The notes beneath the pieces are model-generated. The model saw nothing but the letters and a program-made list of their open reading frames with translations, had not been told where the DNA came from and did not search any database. Of a stretch of DNA of 20,203 nucleotides, positions 7,533 through 14,674 are shown piece after piece. Position 1 is the stretch's first letter. Each line of letters opens with the position of its first letter. A program made the translations under genes and the position numbers. The stretch is from DATMTS01 sp035564555 (GTDB lineage Bacteria > Actinomycetota > Actinomycetes > Actinomycetales > Microbacteriaceae), in the NCBI GenBank assembly GCA_035564555.1, contig DATMTS010000021.1, positions 1 to 20,203 of the forward strand, written 5' to 3'.

Positions 7533-8032
7533 CGGAGGGTTCGAACGATTGGCGTCCCATCGTCGCAACGTTGGCGGACGATCGGGTCAGGACGGTATAT
7601 GCCCGGCTGGTGCTGGGCGATACGGTCGACGAGGCGCTGGAGCAGGTGAGGGCATCCGCTCGATCGAGGGTGCGCGAGAGGTTGATCCGATCCGGCCTCG
7701 TCGCGCTGAATTCGGAGGGCACGATCGAGGCCACCGCCGAACCTTTCCGAGCGTTGCTAGCGGCTCAACCCGCAAACATCGCACGGGGCGTCGAACGCTT
7801 CCTGCGCGGCGGCCGCATCGACCGATACCCCTCCAACGCAGCGGAGCGCCACGAACTGCTCGAACTGATCGCCCACCGGGCCGTGGGCGTCGAAGAGGCG
7901 CTGACCGAAGCGCAGATCAACGAGCGACTCGGAGCCTACGCCGACGATGTGGCCTTGCTGCGCCGCAGGCTCGTCGACGGCGGCATCGTGCAACGTACGC
8001 GGTCGGGTTCGTCCTACGCACTCGCCGGCTGA
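7529..8032 (+). CDS. DUF2087 domain protein with N-terminal helix-turn-helix-like region
   Basis: The protein has 167 residues. Residues ~94-163 match my memory of the DUF2087 pattern: a GRIDRYPSNAAERHELLELIA opening, an acidic helix with TEAQINERL, then DDVALLRRRLVDGGIVQR and a final aromatic. In other proteins DUF2087 often follows an ArsR-like DNA-binding domain; here residues ~10-75 (VYARLVLG, a helical linker, ERLIRSGLVAL, then a short hairpin) look like a degenerate winged helix. A regulatory role is therefore possible but unproven. ATG 7529 overlaps the kinase stop by 4 nt (ATGA) and has GGGGAGAG at 7519-7526. The stop codon lies inside a 16-bp tandem duplication. A transcription break follows before pyrG. 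Confidence 0.75.
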   Translation: MTEGSNDWRPIVATLADDRVRTVYARLVLGDTVDEALEQVRASARSRVRERLIRSGLVALNSEGTIEATAEPFRALLAAQPANIARGVERFLRGGRIDRYPSNAAERHELLELIAHRAVGVEEALTEAQINERLGAYADDVALLRRRLVDGGIVQRTRSGSSYALAG

Positions 8033-8061
8033 CGAGGACGCCGGGTGACGAGGACGCCGAG
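8030..8061 (+). repeat. 16-bp tandem duplication spanning a stop codon
   Basis: TGACGAGGACGCCGGG (8030-8045) is followed at once by TGACGAGGACGCCGAG (8046-8061), 15 of 16 bases identical. The first unit begins with the TGA stop of the DUF2087 gene. It probably reflects a small slippage event in the spacer. Confidence 0.85.
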
Positions 8062-8073
8062 TCCCTGCAGTCG

Positions 8074-8100
8074 ACGCACCTGCGCGCTGCGCAAGTGCGT
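8074..8100 (+). terminator. Possible hairpin terminator after the DUF2087 gene
   Basis: ACGCAC and TGCGC (8074-8079, 8081-8085) can pair with GCGCA and GTGCGT (8089-8093, 8095-8100), leaving one C-A mismatch and a 3-nt loop. There is no T-tract. It lies 41 nt past the stop codon and upstream of the pyrG promoter, where a terminator would be expected. Confidence 0.4.
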
Positions 8101-8119
8101 GGCTCCGTCGGCGCGGCGC

Positions 8120-8143
8120 GTGCATCACACGCGTGTGATGCAC
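8120..8143 (+). promoter_or_regulatory. 24-bp perfect palindrome, candidate pyrG operator
   Basis: The half-site GTGCATCACACG (8120-8131) is followed directly by its exact reverse complement (8132-8143), with no spacer. Its right edge is 3 bp from a -10 box at 8147, so it covers the expected -35 position. A dimeric regulator binding here could block or tune pyrG. I do not recognise the operator family. Confidence 0.6.
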
Positions 8144-8146
8144 TGA

Positions 8147-8152
8147 TAGGAT
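8147..8152 (+). promoter_or_regulatory. Candidate -10 box of pyrG
   Basis: TAGGAT matches TANNNT and ends 8 nt before the GTG start at 8161. Transcription would therefore begin at or within 1-2 nt of the start codon, giving a leaderless message, which is common in actinobacteria. No Shine-Dalgarno sequence precedes the GTG, which fits. Confidence 0.55.
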
Positions 8153-8160
8153 GAAAGCCC

Positions 8161-9864
8161 GTGGTGGATCATTCGAACTCGGGCATTTCAAACGGCACTA
8201 CCAAGCACGTTTTCGTGACGGGTGGTGTCGTTTCTTCATTGGGCAAGGGACTCACCGCTGCGAGTCTCGGCAATCTGCTCACCTCACGCGGCCTGCGCGT
8301 CGTGATGCAGAAACTCGATCCGTATCTCAACGTTGATCCGGGCACGATGAACCCGTTCCAGCACGGCGAGGTGTTCGTCACCGACGACGGCGCCGAGACC
8401 GACCTCGACATCGGCCACTACGAGCGCTTCCTCGACATCAACCTGTCCCAGGCGGCCAACGTCACGACCGGGCAGATCTACTCACAGGTGATCGCCAAGG
8501 AGCGTCGGGGCGAGTACCTCGGCGACACGGTGCAGGTCATCCCGCACATCACCGACGAGATCAAGCGTCGCATGCGCCTGCAGGCGCAGCCCGGTCCCGA
8601 CGGCGAACCCGCCCCCGACGTGATCATCACCGAGGTCGGCGGAACGGTCGGCGACATCGAGTCGCAGCCGTTCATCGAATCCGCCCGGCAGGTCAGGCAT
8701 GAGCTCGGCCGGGGCAATTGCTTCTTCGTGCACGTGTCGCTCGTGCCGTACATGAACGCGTCGGGGGAGCAGAAGACGAAGCCGACCCAGCACTCGGTGG
8801 CGGCGTTGCGCTCACTGGGCATTCAGCCCGACGCGCTGGTGCTGCGCAGCGATCGACCGGTCTCGGAATCGAACAAGCGCAAGATCGCACTGATGTGCGA
8901 CGTGGACGAGCAGGCCGTCGTCAACGCGATCGATGTTCCCAGCATCTATGACATCCCGAGCATGCTGCACGACCAGGGGCTGGACGACTACATCATCGAC
9001 GAACTCGGTCTCGCGGCAGGCGACCCTGCCCGCGACGGCTGGAACGAGTTGCTGCGGGTCGTGCACGAGCCGAAGTTCGAGGTCACGATCGGACTGGTGG
9101 GCAAGTACGTCGATCTGCCCGACGCCTACCTGTCGGTCACGGAGGCGCTGAAGGCGGGCGGCTTCGCCCACCACGCCAAGGTGAACCTGCGATGGATCCC
9201 GTCCGACGAATGCGAGCTGCCCGAAGGCGCAGCGAAGATGCTGTCGGAGGTCGACGGCATCTGCGTTCCCGGAGGATTCGGCATCCGTGGTATCGAAGGC
9301 AAGCTCGGCGCACTTCGTTTCGCTCGCGAGAACGGCATTCCAGCTCTCGGCCTGTGCCTGGGACTGCAGTGCATGGTCATCGAATACGCCCGGCACGAGG
9401 CCGGCTTGAGCGGCGCGTCGTCGTCCGAGTTCGATCCCGGCAGCGCGTTCCCGGTGATCGCGACGATGGCCGAGCAGGTGGAGATCATCGCCGGTGGCGA
9501 CCTGGGCGGCACGATGCGGCTCGGACTCTATCCGGCTGTCCTCGCAGACAGCTCGATCGTCGCCGAACTGTATGGTGCACCGACGGCATCCGAGCGGCAC
9601 AGGCACCGATACGAGGTGAACAACACCTACCGGCAGCAGATCGCGGATGCCGGGCTCTGGTTCTCGGGAACGTCGCCGGACGGGCAGCTGGTCGAGTACG
9701 TGGAACTGCCGCGCGAATCGCACCCGTTCTATGTCGGCACTCAGGCGCACCCCGAATTGCGCTCCCGCCCGAACCGACCGCATCCGCTGTTCCGTGGCCT
9801 GGTCGGCGCTGCATTGGAGCGCCAGGAGGCCAGCCGGTTGTTCGAGGTGGCAGAGGATGCCTGA
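8161..9864 (+). CDS. pyrG: CTP synthase
   Basis: CTP synthase aminates UTP to CTP using glutamine and ATP, the last step of CTP synthesis. The 567-residue protein has both usual domains. The N-terminal synthetase domain opens with HVFVTGGVVSSLGKGLTAAS (P-loop-like, about 16-35) and contains LDPYLNVDPGTM and the TEVGGTVGDIES segment. The C-terminal class I glutamine amidotransferase has PGGFGIRG, the nucleophile Cys399 in GLCLGLQ, and His530/Glu532 in the HPE motif, so the catalytic triad is complete. The start is GTG 8161, with GTG 8164 also possible; the conserved core begins about 15 residues later. No ribosome-binding site is seen, but a -10 box sits 8 nt upstream, suggesting a leaderless mRNA. 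It overlaps the NUDIX gene by 8 nt. Confidence 0.97.
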   Translation: MVDHSNSGISNGTTKHVFVTGGVVSSLGKGLTAASLGNLLTSRGLRVVMQKLDPYLNVDPGTMNPFQHGEVFVTDDGAETDLDIGHYERFLDINLSQAANVTTGQIYSQVIAKERRGEYLGDTVQVIPHITDEIKRRMRLQAQPGPDGEPAPDVIITEVGGTVGDIESQPFIESARQVRHELGRGNCFFVHVSLVPYMNASGEQKTKPTQHSVAALRSLGIQPDALVLRSDRPVSESNKRKIALMCDVDEQAVVNAIDVPSIYDIPSMLHDQGLDDYIIDELGLAAGDPARDGWNELLRVVHEPKFEVTIGLVGKYVDLPDAYLSVTEALKAGGFAHHAKVNLRWIPSDECELPEGAAKMLSEVDGICVPGGFGIRGIEGKLGALRFARENGIPALGLCLGLQCMVIEYARHEAGLSGASSSEFDPGSAFPVIATMAEQVEIIAGGDLGGTMRLGLYPAVLADSSIVAELYGAPTASERHRHRYEVNNTYRQQIADAGLWFSGTSPDGQLVEYVELPRESHPFYVGTQAHPELRSRPNRPHPLFRGLVGAALERQEASRLFEVAEDA

Positions 9865-10549
9865 GCAACTGCATGACGAACCGGCCGAGGTTGCGTTGGC
9901 CGCCAGCAATGTCGTTTACCACGGCCGGGTGTGGGACGTGCGCCGCGACCGGGTGCGCTACAACGGCGAGACGATCGTGCGGGAGTACGTGGACCACACC
10001 GGCGCCGTCGCCGTGCTCGCGCTCGATGACGACGAACGGGTGCTGCTGATCAAGCAGTACCGGCATCCGGTGCGGGCCAGAGAATGGGAGATCCCCGCCG
10101 GACTGCTCGATCTGCCCGGCGAGGACGCGCTCGTTGCTGCGCAACGGGAACTCGCCGAGGAGGCCGACCTGGTCGCGACCCGGTGGAACGTGCTCGCCGA
10201 TTTCGAGACGACGCCCGGCGGCAGCGACGAGGCGGTGCGCATCTATCTGGCCCGCGGCCTGAGCGCAGCGGACGAGGCCTTCGCGCGCACCGACGAAGAG
10301 GCCGACATCGAGGTGCGCTGGGTGAGCCTGGACGACGTCGTCGACGCCGTGCTGCATCGACGCGTGCAGAACCCGTCGCTCACGGTCGGGGCGCTCGCCG
10401 CGCACGCCTCCCGGGCGCGGAACTGGGACACACTGGCACCCGGCGACGCGCCCTGGCCACGTCGTCCGCTGCCCGTCGGATCCCGGCCGACCGTCGCGGA
10501 AGCGGGCGACTCGATCGCGGCCACAGGCTCGGGAGGCCCGTCGCGATGA
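9857..10549 (+). CDS. NUDIX hydrolase, ADP-ribose pyrophosphatase type
   Basis: The 230-residue product fits the ADP-ribose pyrophosphatase branch of NUDIX hydrolases, which split ADP-ribose to AMP and ribose 5-phosphate. An N-terminal strand region (about 18-48) precedes the NUDIX fold, as in dimeric ADPRases. The NUDIX box runs from Gly82 to Leu105, with EIPAGLLD before it and catalytic RELAEE at 97-102. The box has one extra residue between Gly and the first Glu, and Ala-Asp where the consensus has x-Gly; as I recall, Rv1700 of M. tuberculosis, at the same locus, has the same one-residue insertion. The last ~25 residues are a Pro/Gly/Ser tail. ATG 9857 overlaps pyrG by 8 nt with AGAGG just upstream; the stop overlaps the xerD ATG. 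Confidence 0.92.
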   Translation: MPEQLHDEPAEVALAASNVVYHGRVWDVRRDRVRYNGETIVREYVDHTGAVAVLALDDDERVLLIKQYRHPVRAREWEIPAGLLDLPGEDALVAAQRELAEEADLVATRWNVLADFETTPGGSDEAVRIYLARGLSAADEAFARTDEEADIEVRWVSLDDVVDAVLHRRVQNPSLTVGALAAHASRARNWDTLAPGDAPWPRRPLPVGSRPTVAEAGDSIAATGSGGPSR

Positions 10550-11451
10550 ACCTCGAGGGTGCCGTGGATGCTTATTTGCGGTACGTCTCGATCGAACGCG
10601 GTCTTTCTGCGAACACGGCGGCCGCCTATCGCCGCGACCTTGCCGTGTACACCGACTGGCTGGCCCGGCAGGGCGTCGATGACACTTCAGGCGTCGCCGT
10701 GGCGCACATCACCGGCTTCGCCCGCGAGCTCGGATCGCGCGAGCCGGTTCCGCTTGCCGCGTCGTCGATCGCCCGGATGCTCTCCACGGTGCGCGGTCTG
10801 CACCGCTTCCTGGCCGAGGAGGATCCCGCCGCAGCAGACCCGGCACACGACGTCAAACCACCCAAGCTCGCCTCACGGCTGCCCAAGGCCATCACGGTCG
10901 AGCAGGTGACGGCCTTGCTGGCGGCAACGGATGGTGAGGATGTCGTCGCCCTGCGCAACAAGGCGATTCTCGAACTGCTGTATGCCACCGGCGCCCGGGT
11001 CTCGGAAGCGGTCGATCTCAACGTCGACGACGTGTTCGAACGCGAGATCGTGCGGCTCACCGGAAAAGGCAGCAAGCAGCGGATCGTTCCGCTGGGCAGT
11101 TACGCCCGGGATGCGCTCGACCGGTACCTGGTGCGCGCGCGCCCGGTCTTCTCCGCTCGGGGAAGGTCGACTCCGGCGCTGTTCCTGGGGGTTCGGGGCC
11201 AACGTGTCAGCCGGCAGAACGCGTGGCTGATCATTCGGCAGGCGGCCGAGCGGGCGAACCTGGGGGTTCCGGTCTCGCCGCACACGCTTCGGCACTCGTT
11301 CGCGACGCACCTGCTCGAGGGCGGCGCGGACGTGCGAGTCGTGCAGGAACTGCTCGGCCATTCCTCGGTGGCGACGACGCAGATCTACACTCTCGTGACC
11401 GCGGACACCCTGCGCGACATGTACACCAGCGCGCATCCGCGCGCACGCTGA
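10546..11451 (+). CDS. xerD: Site-specific tyrosine recombinase XerD
   Basis: XerD resolves chromosome dimers at dif together with XerC and FtsK. The 301-residue protein has a SAM-like DNA-binding domain (about 5-95; ERGLSANTAAAYRRDL) and a catalytic domain with the full set of residues: Arg151 (ATGARVSE), Lys174 (GKGSKQR), His246 and Arg249 (HTLRHSF), His272 (LLGHSS) and nucleophile Tyr281. Spacing matches E. coli XerD within 2-3 residues. The place after pyrG and the NUDIX gene and before parA-scpAB is the usual actinobacterial xerD locus, which favours XerD over XerC. ATG 10546 overlaps the previous stop by 4 nt and has GGGAGG at 10531-10536. Confidence 0.94.
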   Translation: MNLEGAVDAYLRYVSIERGLSANTAAAYRRDLAVYTDWLARQGVDDTSGVAVAHITGFARELGSREPVPLAASSIARMLSTVRGLHRFLAEEDPAAADPAHDVKPPKLASRLPKAITVEQVTALLAATDGEDVVALRNKAILELLYATGARVSEAVDLNVDDVFEREIVRLTGKGSKQRIVPLGSYARDALDRYLVRARPVFSARGRSTPALFLGVRGQRVSRQNAWLIIRQAAERANLGVPVSPHTLRHSFATHLLEGGADVRVVQELLGHSSVATTQIYTLVTADTLRDMYTSAHPRAR

Positions 11452-11488
11452 GGCGGCGATCCGTCACGGCCCTCGGCGCCCGGCTCGC

Positions 11489-11494
11489 TAGACT
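11489..11494 (+). promoter_or_regulatory. Candidate -10 box upstream of parA
   Basis: TAGACT in the context GCTAGACTCGG fits the TANNNT -10 pattern well. It lies in the 84-nt gap after xerD, about 40 nt before the parA GTG, leaving room for a short leader with GAGGG at 11524-11528. No clear -35 hexamer is seen. It would drive the parA-scpA-scpB-rluB group. Confidence 0.5.
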
Positions 11495-11535
11495 CGGATG
11501 CGCGGCGACAGGCGGCAGAAAGCGAGGGTCCATCG

Positions 11536-12429
11536 GTGGCGCGGACGCACGACAGGGCACAAGAGCTGCCGGGGATGGGTGTCAGCGGACCGGAGCTCGG
11601 GCCCACCGGACGACGGTTGCGCTCCTTTCCGGCTCCGAAGAAGCTGAAGAGCCACGGTCCAGCTCGCGTCATCGCCTTGTGCAACCAGAAGGGCGGCGTC
11701 GGCAAGACGACCAGCAGCATCAACCTGGGCGCGGCGCTCGCCGAGTACGGTCGACGCGTGCTCGCCGTCGACTTCGACCCGCAGGGTGCTCTCTCGGCCG
11801 GGCTGGGCGTGCTCACGCACGACGCCACGACGATCTACGACCTGTTGTTGTCGAGCTCCAAGGACCCGGCAGAGGCCATCCAGCACACCGCGGTGCCGGG
11901 TCTCGACGTGATCCCCGCGAACATCGACCTCTCCGCGGCGGAGGTGCACCTGGTCAATGAGGTCGCGCGCGAGCAGATCCTGGCGCGCGTGCTGCGCAAG
12001 GTCAGCGCCGACTACGACGTGATCCTGATCGACTGCCAACCGTCCCTCGGCATCCTGACCGTCAACGCGCTCACCGCAAGCCATGGCGTGCTGATCCCGC
12101 TGGAATGCGAGTTCTTCGCCCTGCGCGGCGTCGCACTGCTGATCGAGACCGTCGACAAGGTGCGCGAACGGCTCAACCCCGCGCTCGAGCTCGACGGCAT
12201 CCTCGCCACCATGTACGACTCCCGCACGCTGCATTCCCGGGAGGTTCTCGAGCGAGTCGTCGACGCGTTCGGAGACCAGGTGCTTGAGACCGTGATCTCG
12301 CGCACCGTGAAGTTTCCGGATGCCTCGGTGGCGGCCACTCCGATCACCCAGTTCGCGCCGGAGCACCAGGCGGCGGAGGCATACCGTCAACTGGCCAGGG
12401 AACTGGTGAAGCGTGGCGCCGTCGCCTGA
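11536..12429 (+). CDS. ParA/Soj-family ATPase (orphan, scpAB-linked)
   Basis: The 297-residue protein is a deviant-Walker ATPase: KGGVGKTTS (52-60) with the signature Lys, Walker A' VDFDPQG (78-84) and Walker B LIDCQPSLG (about 164-172). A basic, Pro-rich N-terminus (1-43) precedes the fold. No parB gene follows; scpA and scpB do, as at the Rv1708 to Rv1710 locus. It is thus the second, scp-associated ParA rather than the origin-proximal Soj, and its role in segregation is inferred from family and context. GTG 11536 is chosen because GAGGG stands 7 nt upstream and no better start lies before the conserved core. It overlaps scpA by 17 nt. Confidence 0.88.
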   Translation: MARTHDRAQELPGMGVSGPELGPTGRRLRSFPAPKKLKSHGPARVIALCNQKGGVGKTTSSINLGAALAEYGRRVLAVDFDPQGALSAGLGVLTHDATTIYDLLLSSSKDPAEAIQHTAVPGLDVIPANIDLSAAEVHLVNEVAREQILARVLRKVSADYDVILIDCQPSLGILTVNALTASHGVLIPLECEFFALRGVALLIETVDKVRERLNPALELDGILATMYDSRTLHSREVLERVVDAFGDQVLETVISRTVKFPDASVAATPITQFAPEHQAAEAYRQLARELVKRGAVA

Positions 12430-13234
12430 CGCGGCAGCGCCCGACACCGACGCGGGGCCGTCGTTCCGGGTTGCGCTCGACGTGTTCGAGGGCCCGTTCG
12501 ACCTGCTGCTGTCGCTGATCGCCAAACACGAACTCGACATCACCGACGTCTCGCTCAGCAAGGTGACCGACGAATTCATCGGCTACCTGCGCGGCGTCGA
12601 CTCCGACAAGGACCTCGACACTGCAAGCGAGTTCCTCGTCGTGGCGGCGACGCTGCTCGATCTCAAGGTCGCCGGGCTGCTGCCGCAGGGCGAGTTGGTG
12701 GATGCCGAAGACGTTGCTCTGCTCGAAGCGCGCGACCTGCTGTTCGCGCGGCTGCTGCAGTACCGCGCGTTCAAGGAGGCATCGGCGTGGTTCGCCGGAC
12801 GGCTCGAAACGGAAGGCAACCGGCATGCGCGCATGGTGCGTCTGGAGGACCGATTCCGGCAGCGCACGCCGGAGTTGCGTTGGACGTTGTCGCTGCAGGA
12901 CTTCGCCGCGCTCGCCACTCTCGCGCTGACACCGAAGGAGCTGCCGACCGTCGGATTCGACCACCTTCACGCCCCGTTGATCAGCATCAGGGAGCAGGCG
13001 GCGCACGTGGTGAGCGCGCTGCGCGACGGCGGACACCACACCTTTCGCGAACTGATCGCCGGAGCGGAGCAGAAGGGCGTCGTGATCGCGCGGTTCATCG
13101 CAGTGCTCGAACTGTACCGGCACGCCGCGGTGTCGTTCGAACAGCTCGAGCCACTCGGCGAATTGACCATCAGGTGGAGCGCGGACACCTGGTCCGACGA
13201 GAACCTCGCCAATCTGGGAGCCGATTATGGATGA
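12413..13234 (+). CDS. scpA: Segregation and condensation protein A
   Basis: ScpA is the kleisin subunit that bridges the SMC ATPase heads in bacterial condensin. The 273-residue product shows the classic opening FEGPFDLLLSLI (25-36) and DITDVSLSKVTDEF, then a helical core with ASEFLVVAATLLDLK, a linker, and a C-terminal winged-helix region (about 195-250) that contacts SMC. The length is normal. GTG 12413 lies inside the end of parA (17-nt overlap), and the first ~17 residues are an Ala/Asp/Pro-rich lead. It is followed directly by scpB, its functional partner, with an 8-nt overlap. No smc gene is in the window. Confidence 0.94.
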   Translation: MAPSPDAAAPDTDAGPSFRVALDVFEGPFDLLLSLIAKHELDITDVSLSKVTDEFIGYLRGVDSDKDLDTASEFLVVAATLLDLKVAGLLPQGELVDAEDVALLEARDLLFARLLQYRAFKEASAWFAGRLETEGNRHARMVRLEDRFRQRTPELRWTLSLQDFAALATLALTPKELPTVGFDHLHAPLISIREQAAHVVSALRDGGHHTFRELIAGAEQKGVVIARFIAVLELYRHAAVSFEQLEPLGELTIRWSADTWSDENLANLGADYG

Positions 13235-13877
13235 GCAGACCGAGCAGGTCGAGCAGGCCGAGCAGCAGGCGCACGGGGCCGAACCCGACGCGGCGTCGTC
13301 GCGGGCGCACCGCGACATCCCGCGTGCTCTGGAGGCCATCCTGATGGTGGCGGACGAGCCGCAGAGCCTCGTCGCGCTCGCGACGGCGCTGGGCGCACCC
13401 GTCGCCGCTGTGCGCCAAGCGATCGAGTCGCTCGTGGCCGACTACGACGGTGAGAACGATGCGGTGCGCCGCGGGTTCGAGTTGCGCGAGGTCGGCGGTG
13501 GATGGCGCCTGTACGTGCGCAGCGAGTTCGACGGGGTCGTCGCCGATTTCGTGCTCGCGCAGAACCCGACCAAGCTCTCGCAGGCCGCGCTGGAGACCCT
13601 GGCCGTGATCGCGTACAAGCAGCCGATCACGCGCGGAGCGGTCGCCTCGATTCGGGCTGTGAACGTGGACTCCGTCGTGCGCACGCTGCTCGGACGCGGC
13701 CTGATCACCGAGCTGTTCACGGATGCCGAGACCGGCGCCATCAATTACGGCACCACCGACCTCCTGCTGAGTCAGCTCGGCATCAACTCCATCGAGGAGC
13801 TGCCGCACATCTCTCCTTTGCTGGCCGACGGCGCCGACGGATTCGACATTGCGGGGATCGATCATGCAGCACGATGA
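13227..13877 (+). CDS. scpB: Segregation and condensation protein B
   Basis: ScpB dimers bind the ScpA linker in the SMC-ScpAB complex. The 216-residue protein has two winged-helix domains: IPRALEAILMVADEPQ marks the first, and AALETLAVIAYKQPITRGAV with the downstream VVRTLLGRGLI marks the second. The N-terminal ~30 residues are an added Glu/Gln-rich stretch with a three-residue E-Q-x period. ATG 13227 has TGGGAG at 13215-13220 and overlaps scpA by 8 nt; an in-frame start further inside the domain is not needed. It overlaps the pseudouridine synthase gene by 14 nt, supporting one transcript. Confidence 0.94.
   Translation: MDEQTEQVEQAEQQAHGAEPDAASSRAHRDIPRALEAILMVADEPQSLVALATALGAPVAAVRQAIESLVADYDGENDAVRRGFELREVGGGWRLYVRSEFDGVVADFVLAQNPTKLSQAALETLAVIAYKQPITRGAVASIRAVNVDSVVRTLLGRGLITELFTDAETGAINYGTTDLLLSQLGINSIEELPHISPLLADGADGFDIAGIDHAAR
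13233..13265 (+). repeat. Short 9-bp repeat in scpB N-terminus
   Basis: GAGCAG recurs at 13233, 13242, 13251 and 13260, exactly 9 bp apart. In the scpB reading frame this gives the Glu-Gln-x periodicity of the N-terminal tail. It is a small slippage-prone tract, probably without regulatory meaning. Confidence 0.7.
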
Positions 13878-14646
13878 AGCGAGGCAGGGAGACCTGCCGG
13901 CGGGCGAGCGGATGCAGGGCGAGCGCCTGCAGAAGGTGATGGCGGCAGCCGGCGTGGCGTCACGCCGGGTGTGCGAGCAGTACATCGCTGAAGGCAGGGT
14001 GCAGGTCAACGGGCAGGTGGTGACCGAACCGGGGCGCCGCGTCGACCCATCCGCCGACCTCGTCTCGCTCGACGGCGTCGCCGTGCAGCTCGATCCCTCC
14101 CGGCGGTACGTGATGCTGAACAAGCCGGTGGGCGTGGTCAGTTCGATGCGTGACGAACACGACCGCCCCGACCTTCGGCGCTTCACCGAGGACTATCCGG
14201 AGCGCCTGTTCAACGTGGGCAGACTCGACTCCGACACGAGCGGCCTGCTGCTGCTGACCAACGACGGCGCGCTGGCGCATGTTCTCGCGCACCCGTCGTT
14301 CGGCGTCACCAAGACCTACATCGCCAAGGTCGACGGTCTTCTCACCCCGCAGACGATCGCGACGCTCACCCGAGGAATCACCCTCGACGACGGCCCGATA
14401 GCCGCCGACAAGGCGCGGCTCATGCAGGTGGGATCGGACACCAGCCTTCTCGAGCTGACCCTGCATTCGGGCCGGAACCGCATCGTGCGGCGCATGCTCG
14501 ACGCGGTCGGGCACCCCGTGCTCGAGTTGGTGCGCCGCAGTTTCGGACCGCTGAACCTGGGAACGCTGCAGGCCGGAGCGACCCGCGACTTGACTAAGGT
14601 AGAACTCGGCCAGTTGCTCACAATCGCCCGGAGCGCAGGGGAGTAG
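13864..14646 (+). CDS. rluB: RsuA/RluB-family pseudouridine synthase
   Basis: The 260-residue enzyme converts a uridine of rRNA to pseudouridine. An S4 domain (about 19-70; ERLQKVMAAAGVASRR, VQVNGQVV) precedes the catalytic domain with LNKPVGVVSS (85-94) and the active-site motif GRLDSDTSGLLLLTNDG (119-135), whose Asp122 is the catalytic residue; GRNRIVRRM marks the C-terminal conserved region. RluB (23S position 2605) is the likely member because of the scpB neighbour, but RsuA-type specificity cannot be excluded. ATG 13864 is used, with GGGGAT 6 nt upstream; ATG 13912 would remove 16 poorly conserved residues and is a fair alternative. Confidence 0.88.
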   Translation: MQHDEARQGDLPAGERMQGERLQKVMAAAGVASRRVCEQYIAEGRVQVNGQVVTEPGRRVDPSADLVSLDGVAVQLDPSRRYVMLNKPVGVVSSMRDEHDRPDLRRFTEDYPERLFNVGRLDSDTSGLLLLTNDGALAHVLAHPSFGVTKTYIAKVDGLLTPQTIATLTRGITLDDGPIAADKARLMQVGSDTSLLELTLHSGRNRIVRRMLDAVGHPVLELVRRSFGPLNLGTLQAGATRDLTKVELGQLLTIARSAGE

Positions 14647-14674
14647 CCCGCTGGCCCCGCGATCGGGAGGCACC

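Noticed and set aside
6084..7568. 494-residue minus-strand ORF
   Set aside because: It runs opposite three well-supported plus-strand features and has a low-complexity Ser/Arg/Ala composition typical of shadows in high-GC DNA.
8120..8143. Palindrome before pyrG as an intrinsic terminator
   Set aside because: It has no loop or T-tract and sits inside the promoter, so an operator is the better reading.
8151..8336. 61-residue ORF starting at ATG 8151, out of frame with pyrG
   Set aside because: Its ATG overlaps the -10 box, it lies inside pyrG, and no ribosome-binding site or recognisable protein is present.
10546..11451. xerD as an integrase of a mobile element
   Set aside because: It sits in the conserved xerD locus, has XerD length and spacing, and no attachment site or cargo accompanies it.
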